A stretch of DNA of 64,000 nt. Source: Gloeopeniophorella convolvens. Taxonomy: Eukaryota; Basidiomycota; Agaricomycetes; Russulales. Made by a program: the position numbers and the translations under genes. The notes under the pieces are model-generated. The model made no database searches, was not told the DNA's origin, and saw nothing but the letters and a program-made list of their open reading frames with translations. Shown here piece after piece: positions 20,969 to 34,960 of the stretch. Each line of letters starts with the position of its first letter. Position 1 is the stretch's first letter. The DNA lies in assembly GCA_022496205.1 (NCBI GenBank), contig WTXD01000034.1, positions 124,001-188,000 of the forward strand, given 5' to 3'.

Positions 20969-22728
20969 GATTCGTAGGTGAGAGTCGTCGACGGATGAGT
21001 GCAAAAGGAGTGTATTGAAGGAAAGATAGGATAGAGGACAGGCGCAGCCTGGGTGAGCAGTGATGGGTATAGGCAGACGTATGGGCAGCACAGCTGTAGC
21101 ATCCGTCGACCAGTGACCTCTGTTTTATCAACGAGTGGGAATCCGGGGTCACTTTGGCAACTCAGCATAAAGGACCTTGATGCAAAGATGGGGAAGCATC
21201 GCTTGAGCATCGCCTCCAGCTACGAGTAATTCGAAACGCTGTCTTGGTCATGATACGATTGGTAAATACGCGTAGGATTGAGTTCGTTCTCGGGTGGGGG
21301 TTACGACACTATACTCGAGTACTGTGGTGTCTGACAGTGGGCGCGCAGGTGAGTGTAACGTTAGCGTGTCGGGCCTGAGGATGATGGTAGCCACGTAGCC
21401 AGTTCAATATGTTCCGCCATTGTTAGAAGTCACCAGTATCTCTCTTGATATTTCAAGTTGACTGTAGGCCCAAAGTTTGAAGTTCTGATTTCGATCGAAC
21501 GGTGATGGAGGCGCAAGTCGCGATGTGAGGACTGCAGGCAGTCCCTTCAGCCTGAGGTTTCTTCTCACTCCGATGCCCGGTCATTAATAATTATTAATGT
21601 AATTAAACTGTTTACATCTGCGGTTTCGGAAGTTGTCGTGACCCCCGGTCAACTCGGCCAACGCCCGGATTCTCCCGCTCACACTTTCGTCCAAATAGTG
21701 CATCTTCAGCGATGGGTCATTGGAAATCTTGAGTAATGTCGACCCATCTTGTACCCTCATCTGCTAGCTATCAAATGGCTACATACACCTTCTCCGCATA
21801 ATGCCACGCCGGGGACTCTGGACTTTGTTATGGACGCCGCTCGCCAACCGTTCGCAACGAAGCTACAACTTTCTGTAATAAACGGACCTATCTGATCGTC
21901 AACAGGGTGTTCATCGCAATGAAAAGGCTTCCACGATATCAGGAGTGCTGGAGAAGGCTAGCGGGAGTTTTTTCTGCTTTGAAGTCCTCAATCCGGCCCC
22001 TGGAAAACATCACCCATTCGCGGCCTCGCTCAGTCGACTAGTCAGGGGCCGCGTCCTCCAGAGCTGCATGATGTCTCACGCACAGTATACAACGAAGACA
22101 CCCCGGCATACACGAGCACATGCAATCTCACGCCTTGTACTGTGCGTACTTCCTGACCTCGCGGTCATCACCTCTTCTTCTCGCAATCTGGGATATCTAC
22201 TCCACGGTTCAGCGGCAATTGTATTTCCTTTCAGGCTCGGGCTATCTGACCCAGCCAGATCACTTCCGGACGTGCGATATAGAGAAGGCGAATTCCAGTG
22301 AAGAACCCGTCTGCCCATGCGGGGCCTTGGATGTTCTATCGAATTGATCCTATCGAATGTTCCGAACAAGAATATGCTTCCCGATGTAAAGAACGAGCAT
22401 CTGGACGTATATTGAATCTGGTGCTAGAGTCGGAAGGTCAAATGCATATAATACACACCAGCATGGTATGCACCTCATAGCCTTGATCAACGTGTCTTTA
22501 TCTTATTGACCCACTGAAGTCGTTGTTACACTGTTTCAGCGGGTGTTGATTTCCATCCACTCATCTGCGGTGAGTTATTTGCCTCTGCTCTAGGTGCCTG
22601 TATCTTATCGGCATACACAAATCGGATTATGCACAGACTTCGCAACACTTCTCTCTTCGGGCACGCTGAGAGTTTCGTCCACCCACGACGCAGTATACCA
22701 CATTCGACCATATACCATCAGGCTGCCA
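20969..22728. other. Long intergenic region, no gene supported
   Basis: 1.76 kb between divergent genes: the lipase on the minus strand and the membrane protein on the plus strand. It contains an AT-rich palindrome at 21582-21599. Open frames such as 21945-22301 show no recognisable motifs. An unannotated 5' exon of the gene at 22729 (for example one encoding a signal peptide) could lie near 22480-22700. Confidence 0.4.
21582..21599. repeat. 18-bp perfect AT-rich palindrome
   Basis: CATTAATAATTATTAATG reads the same on both strands and lies in a short AT island within GC-rich DNA, roughly 600 bases upstream of the lipase start and 1.1 kb upstream of the membrane protein gene. It could bind a dimeric regulator or be a chance cruciform. 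Confidence 0.8.
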
Positions 22729-23351
22729 TGCAGCTTCCTCCCGCGGAAAAGTTCGCAAGCGGTTTCGCCTTCGGTCCTCTAAGCAATTTGTCCACGTGCG
22801 GTACCGCAACCATCTCCTGGAACTATACTGGCCCAAATCTCCTTTTTAATCTCAGCGTCGTCCATGATACCTTTCTTCAGTTTCTCACCATTGCGGCCGG
22901 GTTGAACACGACAGAGCGGAACTGGACGTGGGACGCCGTCACTGTGCCATCTGGGCAATACGTATTCGCCGCAGAGGCTTGGGTGCAGCCCAACACGGGC
23001 GTGTATTTCGTCCCATCACGCGTGTTCGCAGTGCAGAACGGGACAAACACCGGCGCGTGTCCTACCCCGTCATCGTTGTCGTCAGTTCTCACGTCTCTGT
23101 CTTCGTCACCGACATCGTCACGATTGTTGTCATCTTCATCACCATCGTTGTCGACACTTTCAGCTCCTCCATCGAGTCAGTCCCCGTCTGGAAGACATGC
23201 ACCCCCGCATGGGGTCGTGTTGGGCGCTGCAAGTGGCTCTGCGTTACTCGCGGTTGTCGTGGCAGCTTTGGCCATAGGCGTGTATTGTCGGAAGAGGGTA
23301 TCGCGCAGCGCTAGGGGCACCGCGAATCCGTATACGCGTAGTCTTGGTTGA
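22729..23351 (+). CDS. Single-pass membrane protein, Ser-rich (copy 1 of pair)
   Basis: From the ATG at 22729: MQLPPAEKFASGFAFGPLSN, CGTATISWNYTGPNLLFNLS, ERNWTWDAVTVPSGQYVFAA, a short Cys-poor beta-type domain with several N-x-S/T sites, then a Ser/Thr stretch (about residues 120-165), a transmembrane helix VVLGAASGSALLAVVVAALAI and a short basic tail YCRKRVSRSARG ending NPYTRSLG. The layout is that of an agaricomycete surface protein: outer beta domain, Ser stalk, one helix, short cytosolic tail. The outer part recalls Kre9/Knh1-like modules ('TISW..TG', 'VPSGQYVF'), but I am not sure of this. No signal peptide is visible, so a 5' exon may be missing. A paralog lies at 48023-48703 with the same tail motif, also followed by tRNA-Ile. 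Confidence 0.65.
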
Positions 23352-23668
23352 GTCTTAAACGACGGATTTGAAACATGTACCCGCCTCTATGCATAGGGCA
23401 CCTGGCCATTATCCGGGAATGGTATCCCTTATGGTGGCCATACTATATAGGTGTATTCGCCCAGATTTCACGTTTGGCGAGCTTTCTGATAGATGAAATT
23501 GTGTGGCAGCATAGTGGCTTCCCAGTTGAGTACAATTGAATCAATTGAGTATCAGAAAACAAACGAAGCGCGTTACCTGCAGAGGGCTTGCGGCTGTTTT
23601 CCGCTATACGGTTTAAAGAGTCGGGGTCTACGTTTGTGATAGTACCCTGCTATTGCATTCATTAGAAC

Positions 23669-23742
23669 GGCCGACTAGCTCAGTTGGTTAGAGCGTCGTG
23701 CTAATAACGCGAAGGTCTTGGGTTCGATCCCCACGTTGGCCA
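23669..23742 (+). tRNA. tRNA-Ile (AAT), copy 1
   Basis: 74-nt cloverleaf without intron: acceptor GGCCGAC pairs with GTTGGCC (one G-U), the D arm has the TAGCTCAGTTGGTTAGAGC layout, and the anticodon loop CTAATAA gives AAT. The T arm carries GGTTCGATCC. A terminator T-run follows at about 23744-23754. It is identical to the minus-strand copy at 47448-47521. Confidence 0.95.
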
Positions 23743-23850
23743 TGTTTTCTTTTTCCCCATCCCACCGTGAGTCTTCAACGACAACACCCCCTATCCACAG
23801 ATCGTCGAGCTCGATTTCTTTCTGAACAACGAGCACCTCGCTGGCCCTGA

Positions 23851-25823
<1,973 letters not shown>

Positions 25824-27339
25824 AGCCGTTCAGAGTATAACTATAGTCACTGACAATGATCACTGGACGAGTCTGATATGTGGACAAAACGACAGCGTGA
25901 CGAAAGGAATCCCTTATGTTACCTCAGCAAGATACATAACGAACGATCCTCACAGTCTGACTTTCAAGGAGAATCCGACTCAGACTCCTTGCGCTGGCGG
26001 CTCGAACTTGAGTTTGGGCTCGTAACTTGGCTCTCAGATCTCAGTCACCGCCGAACCTTATCGTTCATCGACAAGTACAAAGATGAATCCTATAGAGTGC
26101 CTGTCCACTCCGTCGGAAGTCTTGTAAGTCGTCTTTTCCCTAGTATTTCAGCGGGCCCAACTTCGCCTTTCTCCTCTCATCATATCACAGACCCCACGCA
26201 ACGCACACCATGCCCCAATTGAAACATATACAACCGTCGGGGGGCAGGGAGGTTGCACACGCGTATGATGCAATATACTGGCCATATTCCGGGCCCTCAG
26301 TGGGGAAGTATGAGGAGATTAGGTGTCACTCAAGCTTCCTCTGTCCAGATATTTCCTATCTTGGGATGATCAACCACCGTAAATATCACAGCACTCAGCG
26401 AACGAGGCGCGCTCTCGGGGCTCAAGGCCTTATTTCGCTATCGTGAATAACCAATTCCTGTAGATGTGCGCTCACTGACGCTCCAATACACACTTACCGT
26501 TCGAAGCAAAGCGTGCGTTGGTAGCGCCGTGCGGAAGCCCTGACCCATCTTGGGGTGCCTGTCCCTCAGAGTGCTGGGGGCCTTCTTTTGCATTGTCTGG
26601 ATTCTCTGCAAAGGACGCATGACATGAGTAATCCCCTGTAACCCGAGGCAGACGCCTCGTGCTGGGATAGAACCGACGCCCCGACGCAGATGCAGCGAAG
26701 CATCCCCTGCGAAGCTTGATAGGATTGGTACTGGAGCGCTCATTTGACCATGCTCGGGGATAAGGGACAAGGGCCGTTCCACGCGAACAAACGCAACAGC
26801 TCACAGAACAGCTCTCCCCATGCCAACGTGATCTTTATGCCACTGACGCTTACCATGCTCACATCCTGTCATGTTACACGCACGCAGCGGCGCCGCAAAT
26901 GTGGAAAGATAAGGACACGTTTTGTTCGCATTCCCTGTATTATACACTGTACATCAGCCATTCTACGCATGGGATCACGGCGAGGCAGAGGATTGACTGA
27001 TGCTGCATTGGGAAAATGTAGGCTCGATCTCCATTGGGCTTCCGTTATTATTTTCCGTGGGATCTCAGTAAGTTATAGCTTCGGAGGTCATTGCTTCTTC
27101 AATGACGAGAACGGTGGAAGATGTGCCTGGGGCAAGGGAGAACTCGAAGCACGTCGGCAAGTACTTTATTGACTCTGAAACTGGAGAAGTCGGAGGAAGT
27201 CGGTGGTGAGCGCTGTGAGCAATCGCTTTCCCAGGCATGGCGCTTCTTGCCACTTCCAAGCTCCGCTCGGTGAGTCCTTCCGAGCAAGGCCGCGGGCCAG
27301 AATCTCTCCATCTACACATTCTCCTATTCTCGCACAGTC
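25824..27339. other. Intergenic, one doubtful minus-strand frame
   Basis: 1.5 kb. Overlapping minus-strand frames at 26804-26438 (MSAPVPILSSFAGDASLHLR... in one frame, GPQHSEGQAPQDGSGLPHGA in another) are more ordered than the surroundings and might be exons of a small gene, but I could not join them with convincing splice sites or name a family. Nothing else recognised. Confidence 0.3.
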
Positions 27340-28019
27340 ATGACAGCAGACGCGTTGACGCTCTCGATCCCAGAACGCGAAAGACTCATACAAGCCGCAA
27401 TTGAAGGCATGTTACTACACTGCGCCCGTCTCTACAGTCCCTCTTGACTGCCGTCGCAGCCAAGGAGGGTGCATACAATCGATACTCCAAGTTCCGCGTT
27501 GGGGCTGCTTTACTCACCCCGGACGGCCAAATAATCAAAGGAGCAAATGTAGAGAATGCGTCTTATGGTGCGTATGACAAATCATGCTGTTGGAGCAGCA
27601 AACTGATCCGTCGAGCTTATCAGGAGGTACGATCTGTGCTGAGCGCACCGCCCTGGTGAAAGCCGTCGTGAGTGCCCATTTCTTGGGCCCAAACGTTCTT
27701 CCTATCATGCTGGCCTCTTTCCGGGTTAGACTGATGGCACGCGCTCTTTCGTTGCCCTCGCCGTGAACACGTGCGCATTTCAACCACTCCAGAGTCTTGT
27801 GTTCTAACGCCCCCAAATAGTGATGTGGCACAGCCCCTTACGCCATGCGGCATATGTCGCCAGTTCATCCGCGAGTTCTGCGCACTCAAGATGCCAATTA
27901 TTCTTGTTCCCGCAGGGTATGTAGCGGGCAGCGGTGAGGGCCTGCTGGAGACGACAGTCGAAGGCCTATTGCCACATAGCTTTGGCCCTGAGGACTTGGA
28001 GCTTCCCAGAACTGGTTGA
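27340..28019 (+). CDS. CDD1: Cytidine deaminase
   Basis: Spliced exons give MTADALTLSIPERERLIQAA, AKEGAYNRYSKFRVGAALLT, PDGQIIKGANVENASYG, GTICAERTALVKAV, TRSFVALAVNT and DVAQPLTPCGICRQFIREFC. C-A-E supplies the first zinc ligand and the catalytic glutamate, and PCGICRQ supplies the other two cysteines: the complete zinc-binding set of the tetrameric CDA family. It converts cytidine and deoxycytidine to uridine and deoxyuridine in pyrimidine salvage. The NVENASYG element that binds the sugar is intact. The C-terminus ends ...LLPHSFGPEDLELPRTG. About 150 residues, as usual for the family. At least four short introns; the donor after 'LAVNT' is GTGCGC. Confidence 0.92.
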
Positions 28020-28684
28020 CCGATGGTTATCCAGATCGCTTACGTGCGTGACCGTATCTACGGAAGCGAAAGTTGTACGATACTTCATTCAACGAATGAG
28101 AGGATCTAGATCGAAAACTTCGCGTCGACCCCGGGGACACCGCTGACGCTGCCGATGGTGTGCAGGATTCCGCTCGGTTCGGGAATGCGGACTGTTGAAT
28201 ATTTTGAATGGAGGAGCGAAGAAACAATCCTGGTGATGACGCCCGAGGATGCTACGATTAGGATTCGACCATGCTCCCATACGCAGCAGCCCATAGTCCT
28301 ATGGGAGGGAAGCGGCATTATCGACATCAAGTCGCCATGCGCGAGGACAAGGCGCTGCTGTGGCTGTCATAGATGCACATAAGCGACCCCGATGACTGGC
28401 TAGATCACGATCCCCACGCATTTGCATGACCAAAATCGGTCTCCACAGGTCCAACTAAACACACAGTATCCACGTTCGCACACCCAGAGGCTTCTCAAAC
28501 CTGCGATTCTCTTCCTACCTCACAGCTTATCCGACGATCCTCAACGAATGCAGAATTTGGTTCGAGGACTATGGGTTGGGTATCCTCGGGAGCGGCGCTA
28601 TAGCTTCGCAGGCGGGACTGCAGCCTTTCTTGGGTGAGCATATTTAAGGAATATCACCCTCTGCCATCCCTTTTTCCAGTAGCA
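28020..28684. other. Intergenic, no gene supported
   Basis: About 660 bases. Minus-strand frames near 28330-28106 are short and unrecognised. The final 100 bases include the promoter of the gene at 28685; a 'gagcatatttaagg' sequence near 28638-28650 resembles a TATA element. Confidence 0.4.
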
Positions 28685-29658
28685 ATGTCCAGCTGGCCAC
28701 TTGAAGATCAGAGCTCCCAAGAGCAACAGCGTAGTCAAACTACCCCATGGAGCGCTGGCGCACCTGCAGCTTCCCCATACTACCCACCCTACTTACCAGA
28801 CATCTACGTCGACGGATGCATAGCGTACACGTTCGGGCCAAGATGCACCGAAACATACCTTCGATACTTATTCAAAGCACCCTCCGAACCCTCACTCCTA
28901 CGTTGGAATGTCGAAGGATGGCCCGGAGCATGCACCACCGCTCAGGCAATCCCAGGCACGGTCTCACAACCTCTTCTGATCGAGGAAGGTCAACCAAGGT
29001 GGCTCCTCGACTACAACGCACGCCCCTGGGCGGGCACAATAATCCGACAGAGATTGTGGGCTCCACCAGGCGACGCCGCCCGTCGCAAATACGTAGACGA
29101 AGCCGCGCTCCTCTTTCCAATCTTTTTCGTCCAGATAGACGGCACCGTCGGACTCTCACTCCGTGACGCCACGGAAGGACGAGGACTGTTCCTTCGCCTA
29201 GCAGACACCCCAGCGCCTGTAGGGTCTGTCGCGACGACGCACATCCGGATCCTGGTGAGCGTTGTTCTTTCCCACCGCACACCGATATTGGTTCGGATAT
29301 GTGCATTGTTCAGTTGGCTGACTCCGCTTGTTCAGTGGCCTGGATTTGAACGTGACCCCTTCGTTCGGCAGATTCAATTGCGAGACGACACGAACAACCG
29401 CAATCCAATTACTCTAGCGCGACTCGCGCAGCATGTTGGCCGAAGCGTCGACAAGTTTTATAAGGTGGGTCTAAATATTGCGCTCCTTGTTGTGAGCTAA
29501 CCGACGGAGCATCTCATCTTTAGGATTACAAGGACCGCGAGGGTTGCGACGCCAATTGGAGGCTCGGTGAAGGCGGCGTTGAGCACCGTAGGATCATCCT
29601 ACTGGGCATAGTCCATGTTTCTGCCGGGACATGGCAGCCTCTGTTGATGGCTGCCTGA
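28685..29658 (+). CDS. Unknown protein, likely lineage-specific
   Basis: Three exons: 28685-29254, resuming near 29335, and a last exon after the GTGGGT...TTTAG intron near 29465-29523. It reads MSSWPLEDQSSQEQQRSQTT, then PYYPPYLPDIYVDGCIAYTF, RYLFKAPSEPSLLRWNVEGW, GTVGLSLRDATEGRGLFLRL, and across the junctions HIRIL/WPGFERDPFVRQIQLRDD and DKFYK/DYKDREGCDANWRLG, ending GTWQPLLMAA. A hydrophilic N-terminus precedes a globular, aromatic-rich region with no transmembrane segment or known motif. The splice phases agree and codon use looks coding, so I believe the gene but do not recognise the family. Confidence 0.65.
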
Positions 29659-30043
29659 GTGCTTCGACGTTTGAATTCTTTCCTCCTCTGCTCCTCGTCA
29701 GCTTACGTGTCCTAGTACAGCCACGTAACTTGATAACGGAAACGCCTGGGCGTGCAGTAGGGTTGGCCAAAATTACCACGGGGGCACAGCGGCTGCAGGA
29801 AGGCGCAGAGGGCCGTGCGTGGGGACAGGTAGAGCGCACTTGGCGCGTGGTTCATGGACGATTGTCGGCGCCTGCGGATCAATGTGATATGCGTGTAGAG
29901 TGGATGGACTTTGGTAATTCACAATGATGGGTACCCAAAGACAGGGAGGGTTTACAGTACTGGGTGCGTTGAAGCAACTATGTATCGAATCGGAGATTGG
30001 GCACGTTTTCACCACGAACGAAAGCATTACTGAGTATCCGATG
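29659..30043. other. Intergenic between convergent genes
   Basis: About 385 bases between the 3' ends of the unknown gene and GCV1. No coding or RNA signal recognised. Confidence 0.45.
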
Positions 30044-31716
30044 CTATGGCTGGCCTCTCCAGTATCGCGTCGTGACGAACGGCATTGCCGTAACCACGGC
30101 TGCGCGCGCTTTCTTGCGAACCTCTACGGAAAGTAGTGTTCCTTTTTTGTGGAAGCCCGACTTAACATAGCCCATTGCGATATTCTTGCCCACCGTAGGG
30201 GCGAGCGGGATACCCGAGGTGACGATACCTAGATGTATGTGGAGTTACCACCAGGAACAATCGCGTAACACGAGACATACCAATCTCCTCCGACGTTTCA
30301 GGTGCCAGGATTTTCGCACCGTCTACGAAACAAGAACAAGGAATCACTATGCAGACGGGGCCGATGAATGGAAGAGCACCCACGACGCGCAGGTGCATCC
30401 TCGACTATCAATCCAACACGTCGCCTCGGAGGACCGTTCTTAAGTTGCTCTAGAACCTTCTCTGCCCCGATGAAGTCGCCTGCGGCGCGGCGGTCTTTCC
30501 CAATTACCCATGACAGCCCAGCTTCGACTGGCGTTGTATTCTCATCAAGGTCATTTCCATACAGGCACATCCCTGCCTCGAGACGGAGCGAATCGCGGGC
30601 GCCGAGACCAGCAAGTTGCACTGGCGCGCGAAGGAGCGCCGACGCCAGGAAAGCCGTTTGTCCTGGTGGAATGGATATCTGCGTGGGCGCCAGGAAGCTG
30701 CGGTAAGCGAACATGCGATCCTAGTGGCGCGAAGACCCTGACCTCGAACCCGTCCTCGCCAGTGTAGCCTCCGCGCGCGACGTGCACGTTGGCACCCTCG
30801 AGGGGGACGAACGCACTCCTCCCAAACGTCAAGGCGCGCAAGTCGTACGATGTCAAGGCCTGGAGATGATCCGCGGCAGCTGGACCTACCACAGCGCACC
30901 AGTATATCAACTTCCTCCCAGATGGCGAACACGACGCCACACATACCCTGAAGAGCAAGCAGCCCCCATCCCTCCAGCATCTCGTGCTCCACGGGCCCGT
31001 CCTGAGCGCGCTCACTAGAATTCCACTCCTCGAGACGCGCCGCAAACCACGCAAGGTCCTCCTCGCGCCTTCCGGCGTTTGTGACGACATAGAATGCATC
31101 TGGTGCGTGCTTCGTTATGACTGTGTCATCAATGATCCCGCCCTGCTCGTTTAGAAGTACGGATAACGTCGAGCTATAGGGTTCCAAGCTCGAGAGAGAT
31201 GAAGGGGTCAACCATTCAAGAAATTTGGTCGCTGTGGCGCCGCGGAAGCTGCACGAGGCCGCTCAGCCATAACTTCGGGCGAAGAACATGAATCCGCAGA
31301 GCGTACTTAGACTGAACCATGTGTCCTACATCAAAGATCCCTGCGCTCTGTCGAACGTGTTGATGACTCGCGACTGCATGGCTGTCATGACCGCTGTGTG
31401 CCAAGAGACCAGAGCAACGCTCACCTTGTCCCACATCGCCATAGACTAGCGGCATATGGTAGCCGGCAAACGGAACCATCTTCGCGCCATGCTTGAGATG
31501 AAAGTCATAAAGGGGGGTTTTCCTCAAGGCCTTGGGCACATGAGCCAGGCATGATCACACTGGGCATGACGAGACGGTGCTCACCGTGGTCAGTTGGTCT
31601 CCTTCTGACTTCGTTGCCAATCCCCGTAAGCCTATGCGGGCACATGGCCAAGACGCATGCACAGGTGTATGTAGGGATTTCCCCAAGGTAGGGAGTATGC
31701 GACGCTGAAGGGCCAT
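30044..31716 (-). CDS. GCV1: Glycine cleavage system T protein (aminomethyltransferase)
   Basis: Start at 31716: [20 protein letters not shown], an Arg-rich mitochondrial presequence. Later exons give [123 protein letters not shown] (the GYTGE motif), [52 protein letters not shown] and the tail [26 protein letters not shown] ending [18 protein letters not shown] with LYG-D is the folate-binding signature of this family. It transfers the methylene group from the H protein to tetrahydrofolate in mitochondrial glycine breakdown. Multiple introns; borders near 31450-31300 and 30960-30900 are only approximate. Confidence 0.92.
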
Positions 31717-33699
31717 GGCTGGAGGGAAAAACGCGTTGTCGGTGTGCGCCTCAGTGAACCTGCGGCGGCGGACGGCGGCGGAGAGCCGACGCTTGACGTC
31801 AAGATAAATATAAAGATAAGATAAGATCAAGCCGCCGCGCGCGCCAAAAATGACAGCCGCAGACTCGAGCCGCAAACTTAGTCTCCTCGAATAACGTACG
31901 AGACAATCTAATGTTGTGCTCAACGCCTGAACCATTTTTGCTCAACTCTAAAAACAGGGACGTGGCCGGCATAATGACGTCTACAACATCGGCGGTCATG
32001 CCACATCGCCTCGGACTCGGACGCGCCCCTCACACAGTGTCCACTGGTCTAGCTCAGGAATAAATTCTTCCGCCATCGTCTTAGTCCAAAGTGAGAAACG
32101 GAGTTTGAGAGCTTCCATTGGGGTGTTAGTAAACGAGTCACAGCCTGCGCCGACAACCTCACCTTCGAGTTCGCGCTTCGACGAAGGTCGACATGATCGA
32201 CAGCTGCGGGAAATCAGTCCGTTTATTGGAGTGTCCATGTGAATTGAAGACTGTTTTCACTAGGTAGCCCCTCCTCCCATTAGGCCAACATTGCAACCGG
32301 TCCGCCGCGTGCCCCAGCCAGAGACACGTGAAGGACTTTGAGTCAGGCCGATGTTCATGTCCGGGACAGACCAGCCAACCACGGGGAATATAGCGGATGG
32401 GACGTGCTCACGGATTCTGTTCGCGCGACAAAGTGTGTGTTGCTGCGCCGCGGACGGCCGAGGAACCATGATTTGACGTTTCCTGTGTGCAAATCCAACA
32501 GTGGTGGCCTGTTCTCCGAAATGACATGTTTCCGTCTGACCCATCAAGGGGTAGTGATACCACCCCCCAGTGATGGGTGTCCCTACTTTATTCAGATAGC
32601 AGGGAAGATGGAACCGAAGAATACACGCCTAGAAGCTGGCAAAGGATCACGAATCGACAGGGTGTCGTTCAACCAATCGTGTGTATCCTAGGGATGCCCG
32701 TCAGCCACGGGCGTGGCACTGTGGCGGTGATAGCGCTTGCAATGATGTATGCATGTATACTCTATCCCATAGTTCGGCGGACTTAACCTGAGGTTTTTTA
32801 CTTGGTTTTTACATGACGCGGAGGTTTTCCATTGCAGGTTGATTGCAGGCTCGCCGAAGGCATGGTCGTGCGTCAGGGGCAAGGTCATGTGAAGCTAGCT
32901 CGATTCGTTCACATCGCAACGGTGAAAAAAGAAGATTAGAAGCAGATAGAGACGCCGTTCCAATGGACGAAACATGAAAGTGGCACCATGACCCCCAAAG
33001 GCTCGGAGGTCCTAGGATAGGGCATCATAGGCCTCATGCAGGGTCTAGAATTTAAATGTGAGGATATGGGCTAGGCCAGTCAAATGCACGCCATAGAGCT
33101 AGCTGGCTAGCGTAGTTTTTGAGGTCGATGGATTGGTCCCATTGTATTTGTTGCGGAAACTACCTGTGTTCAGTGTCGGCGTCGGCGGGCAAGACTTCTC
33201 AGCCTAGGCGCGCTCGGGAGCGCCCGGGACCTGCTCGGCCCGCATAACTACGTAAGCGGCCATCATTTACTACGTAATTAAATTATCAATTCCTTTTCTT
33301 ACATACTTATTAAGTATGTGGCAGCGTGGGCGCGGCAATCCGACGCGGTGCGATATTGCGACTAGGCTTCGTCTCACCAGTGGTACCTAACAGCTGGCCT
33401 CAAGCCGAATCAAGGCAAGCTCGCAGACACTACTGGTCTTACCACTCTGGCTGCGCCAGCCTAGTGTGAAAGTTCAATGGAGCCTACCAGCGAGTGCACT
33501 TGCCACGCCTCCAGCCCCAGAGAGCCATTCTAGCTTGCTTAAGGCTCATCCAGTTGATATTAGTATTTACATTGACACCAGCAGACAACGTCCACTTCAC
33601 GGGCGATGCCCAACTCACGACTGAGGTGGCCAAGCTCTCTACGCTACCAATCTTGGGCCTCCACCTTGGCCGTCGATACTACTTTCGGAAGGCGCCATC
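31717..33699. other. Long intergenic region, no gene supported
   Basis: About 2 kb. The proximal part is the GCV1 promoter. A minus-strand frame at 32238-31996 and plus-strand frames at 32338-32691 lack known motifs. A 75-base stretch near 33245-33319 is AT-rich and palindromic. The region may contain decayed sequence, but I see no transposase or reverse transcriptase motif. Confidence 0.4.
33301..33319. repeat. 9-bp inverted repeat in an AT island
   Basis: ACATACTTA and TAAGTATGT flank a single T. Two nearby TACGTA palindromes (about 33249 and 33273) sit in the same short AT-rich patch, within otherwise GC-rich DNA. Confidence 0.7.
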
Positions 33700-34960
33700 C
33701 CAACACCCAGCGAAGATGCATTAAGACTGTACAGTTCAACTGAGAACCCCTGGAACGACAACACAGTATCATTTTCGCCGTGACGTTGCATCACACTTCA
33801 ACTCGGAACTCGAGGAGGTTGTATACTTCCACGTTTTCACTCCGCCGCGACAGGAGGTCCGGTGTTCGCGCGGGCGGCGATCTCTCTTCCTTCGTGACTG
33901 GCTCACGGGCGTTCCACAGGGTTGATACAGGTTACAATCTTGTCAACGGACTTGGCGCTGTGTCGTTATTCCCTTCATCTGGAAGTCGGCCTCTGGATGG
34001 TACACGAGGTCAGCAAACTGTACAGGCCTTGTCAATCAGCTGAGCTGACATCCTCTACGGTCCGTGGGCGAGACCCTTGCAGCTTCTCTTGATCCTAAAC
34101 TCACGGAGGGCTTTCAACACCTACTCACGAATGCCGCAGTACTTGCGGTCTACGATGCATGCTTCGAATGAGCGGGACGCCCAATTTTCGTCGCGTGGAG
34201 TGTCACAAGTATGATCGCGGGCGATAACGCGGAGGTGAGGTGCGTTTCAACCAACTAATCGAGCTGTGTCCTGGATCTGACATACCTGTAGGATTGCGGA
34301 TCGCTCTCTCTTCTTGTTCTGCGCTGTGCGAACATCTCGACCTGTGTGTACTGAGCCATCGTCTGAGCTACGGCCGTCAACAAAATACGCTCGATAAACG
34401 CTGCCGTGAACTTGTCAGGTACCGTCTCACTTACGTCCTTGGGTCTTCAGTGGCCGCACGGTGACTCATAGTATTTTCAGGCATATTCTTCCTAAGAGAT
34501 ACCTCATCAGTGGCGCGAGTACAGGTGGCAGAAGAGTACAAGGCGTCTCTGGAAGGGATAAGGAGTTGCTTGGTGTATCCCTCACTTCTGCTGCTTGGGT
34601 TCTTCAGCTTGTCCGGGCGTTGAATATATTGATAGCGTGGGTGCCTCATTGTGCACGTAGGAGTTGGCTCAGACGCGTTTGACCACTCAGGTCGCACTGC
34701 GAGCTACATGCCCCTTCAGCCCATGTTCGAATCGGACCATGCGCCGGCAGACCCATTCTTGAATATGGGCTACATCAACAACGGTAAACGGTCGCTTCCC
34801 ACAGACGACTCCCAGCCCCCGATACTTCCGTCGTCGTCACGGTCAAGGCCCCAACCTCAACTGATCGAGAGACTCTGGCTGCGCTCCGAGCGTAGCTCAA
34901 CGTTGAACTGGAAAACGGCTTCGTGGAGCTGCGCCTTCTGCTGCTACGAAACTCTGGCGA
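33700..34960 (+). pseudogene. Family member A: decayed copy of the four-member family
   Basis: Pieces line up in order with the neighbour at 35597-37118. NSRRLYTSTFSLRRDRRSG (about 33795-33855) matches NSRKSRLVTFPLRRDRRSA. SLDPKLTEGFQHLLTNAAVLAVYDA (near 34100-34170) matches DPRLEPAGHALFAAWSVIDM. LSLLVLRCANIST-CVY-A (near 34310-34360) matches LSLFPLVLRCANILSCVYWA. KELLGVSLTSAAWVLQLVRA LNILIA (near 34560-34635) matches LLEDLVTSASRTLSLIQALD MFVIA, and DPFLNM (near 34750) matches NPFLDM. In-frame TGA codons stand at 34352-34354 (for Trp) and 34364-34366 (for Gln), and TAG at 34893-34895 inside the C-terminal helix. These stops make it a pseudogene rather than a spliced gene. Confidence 0.75.
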
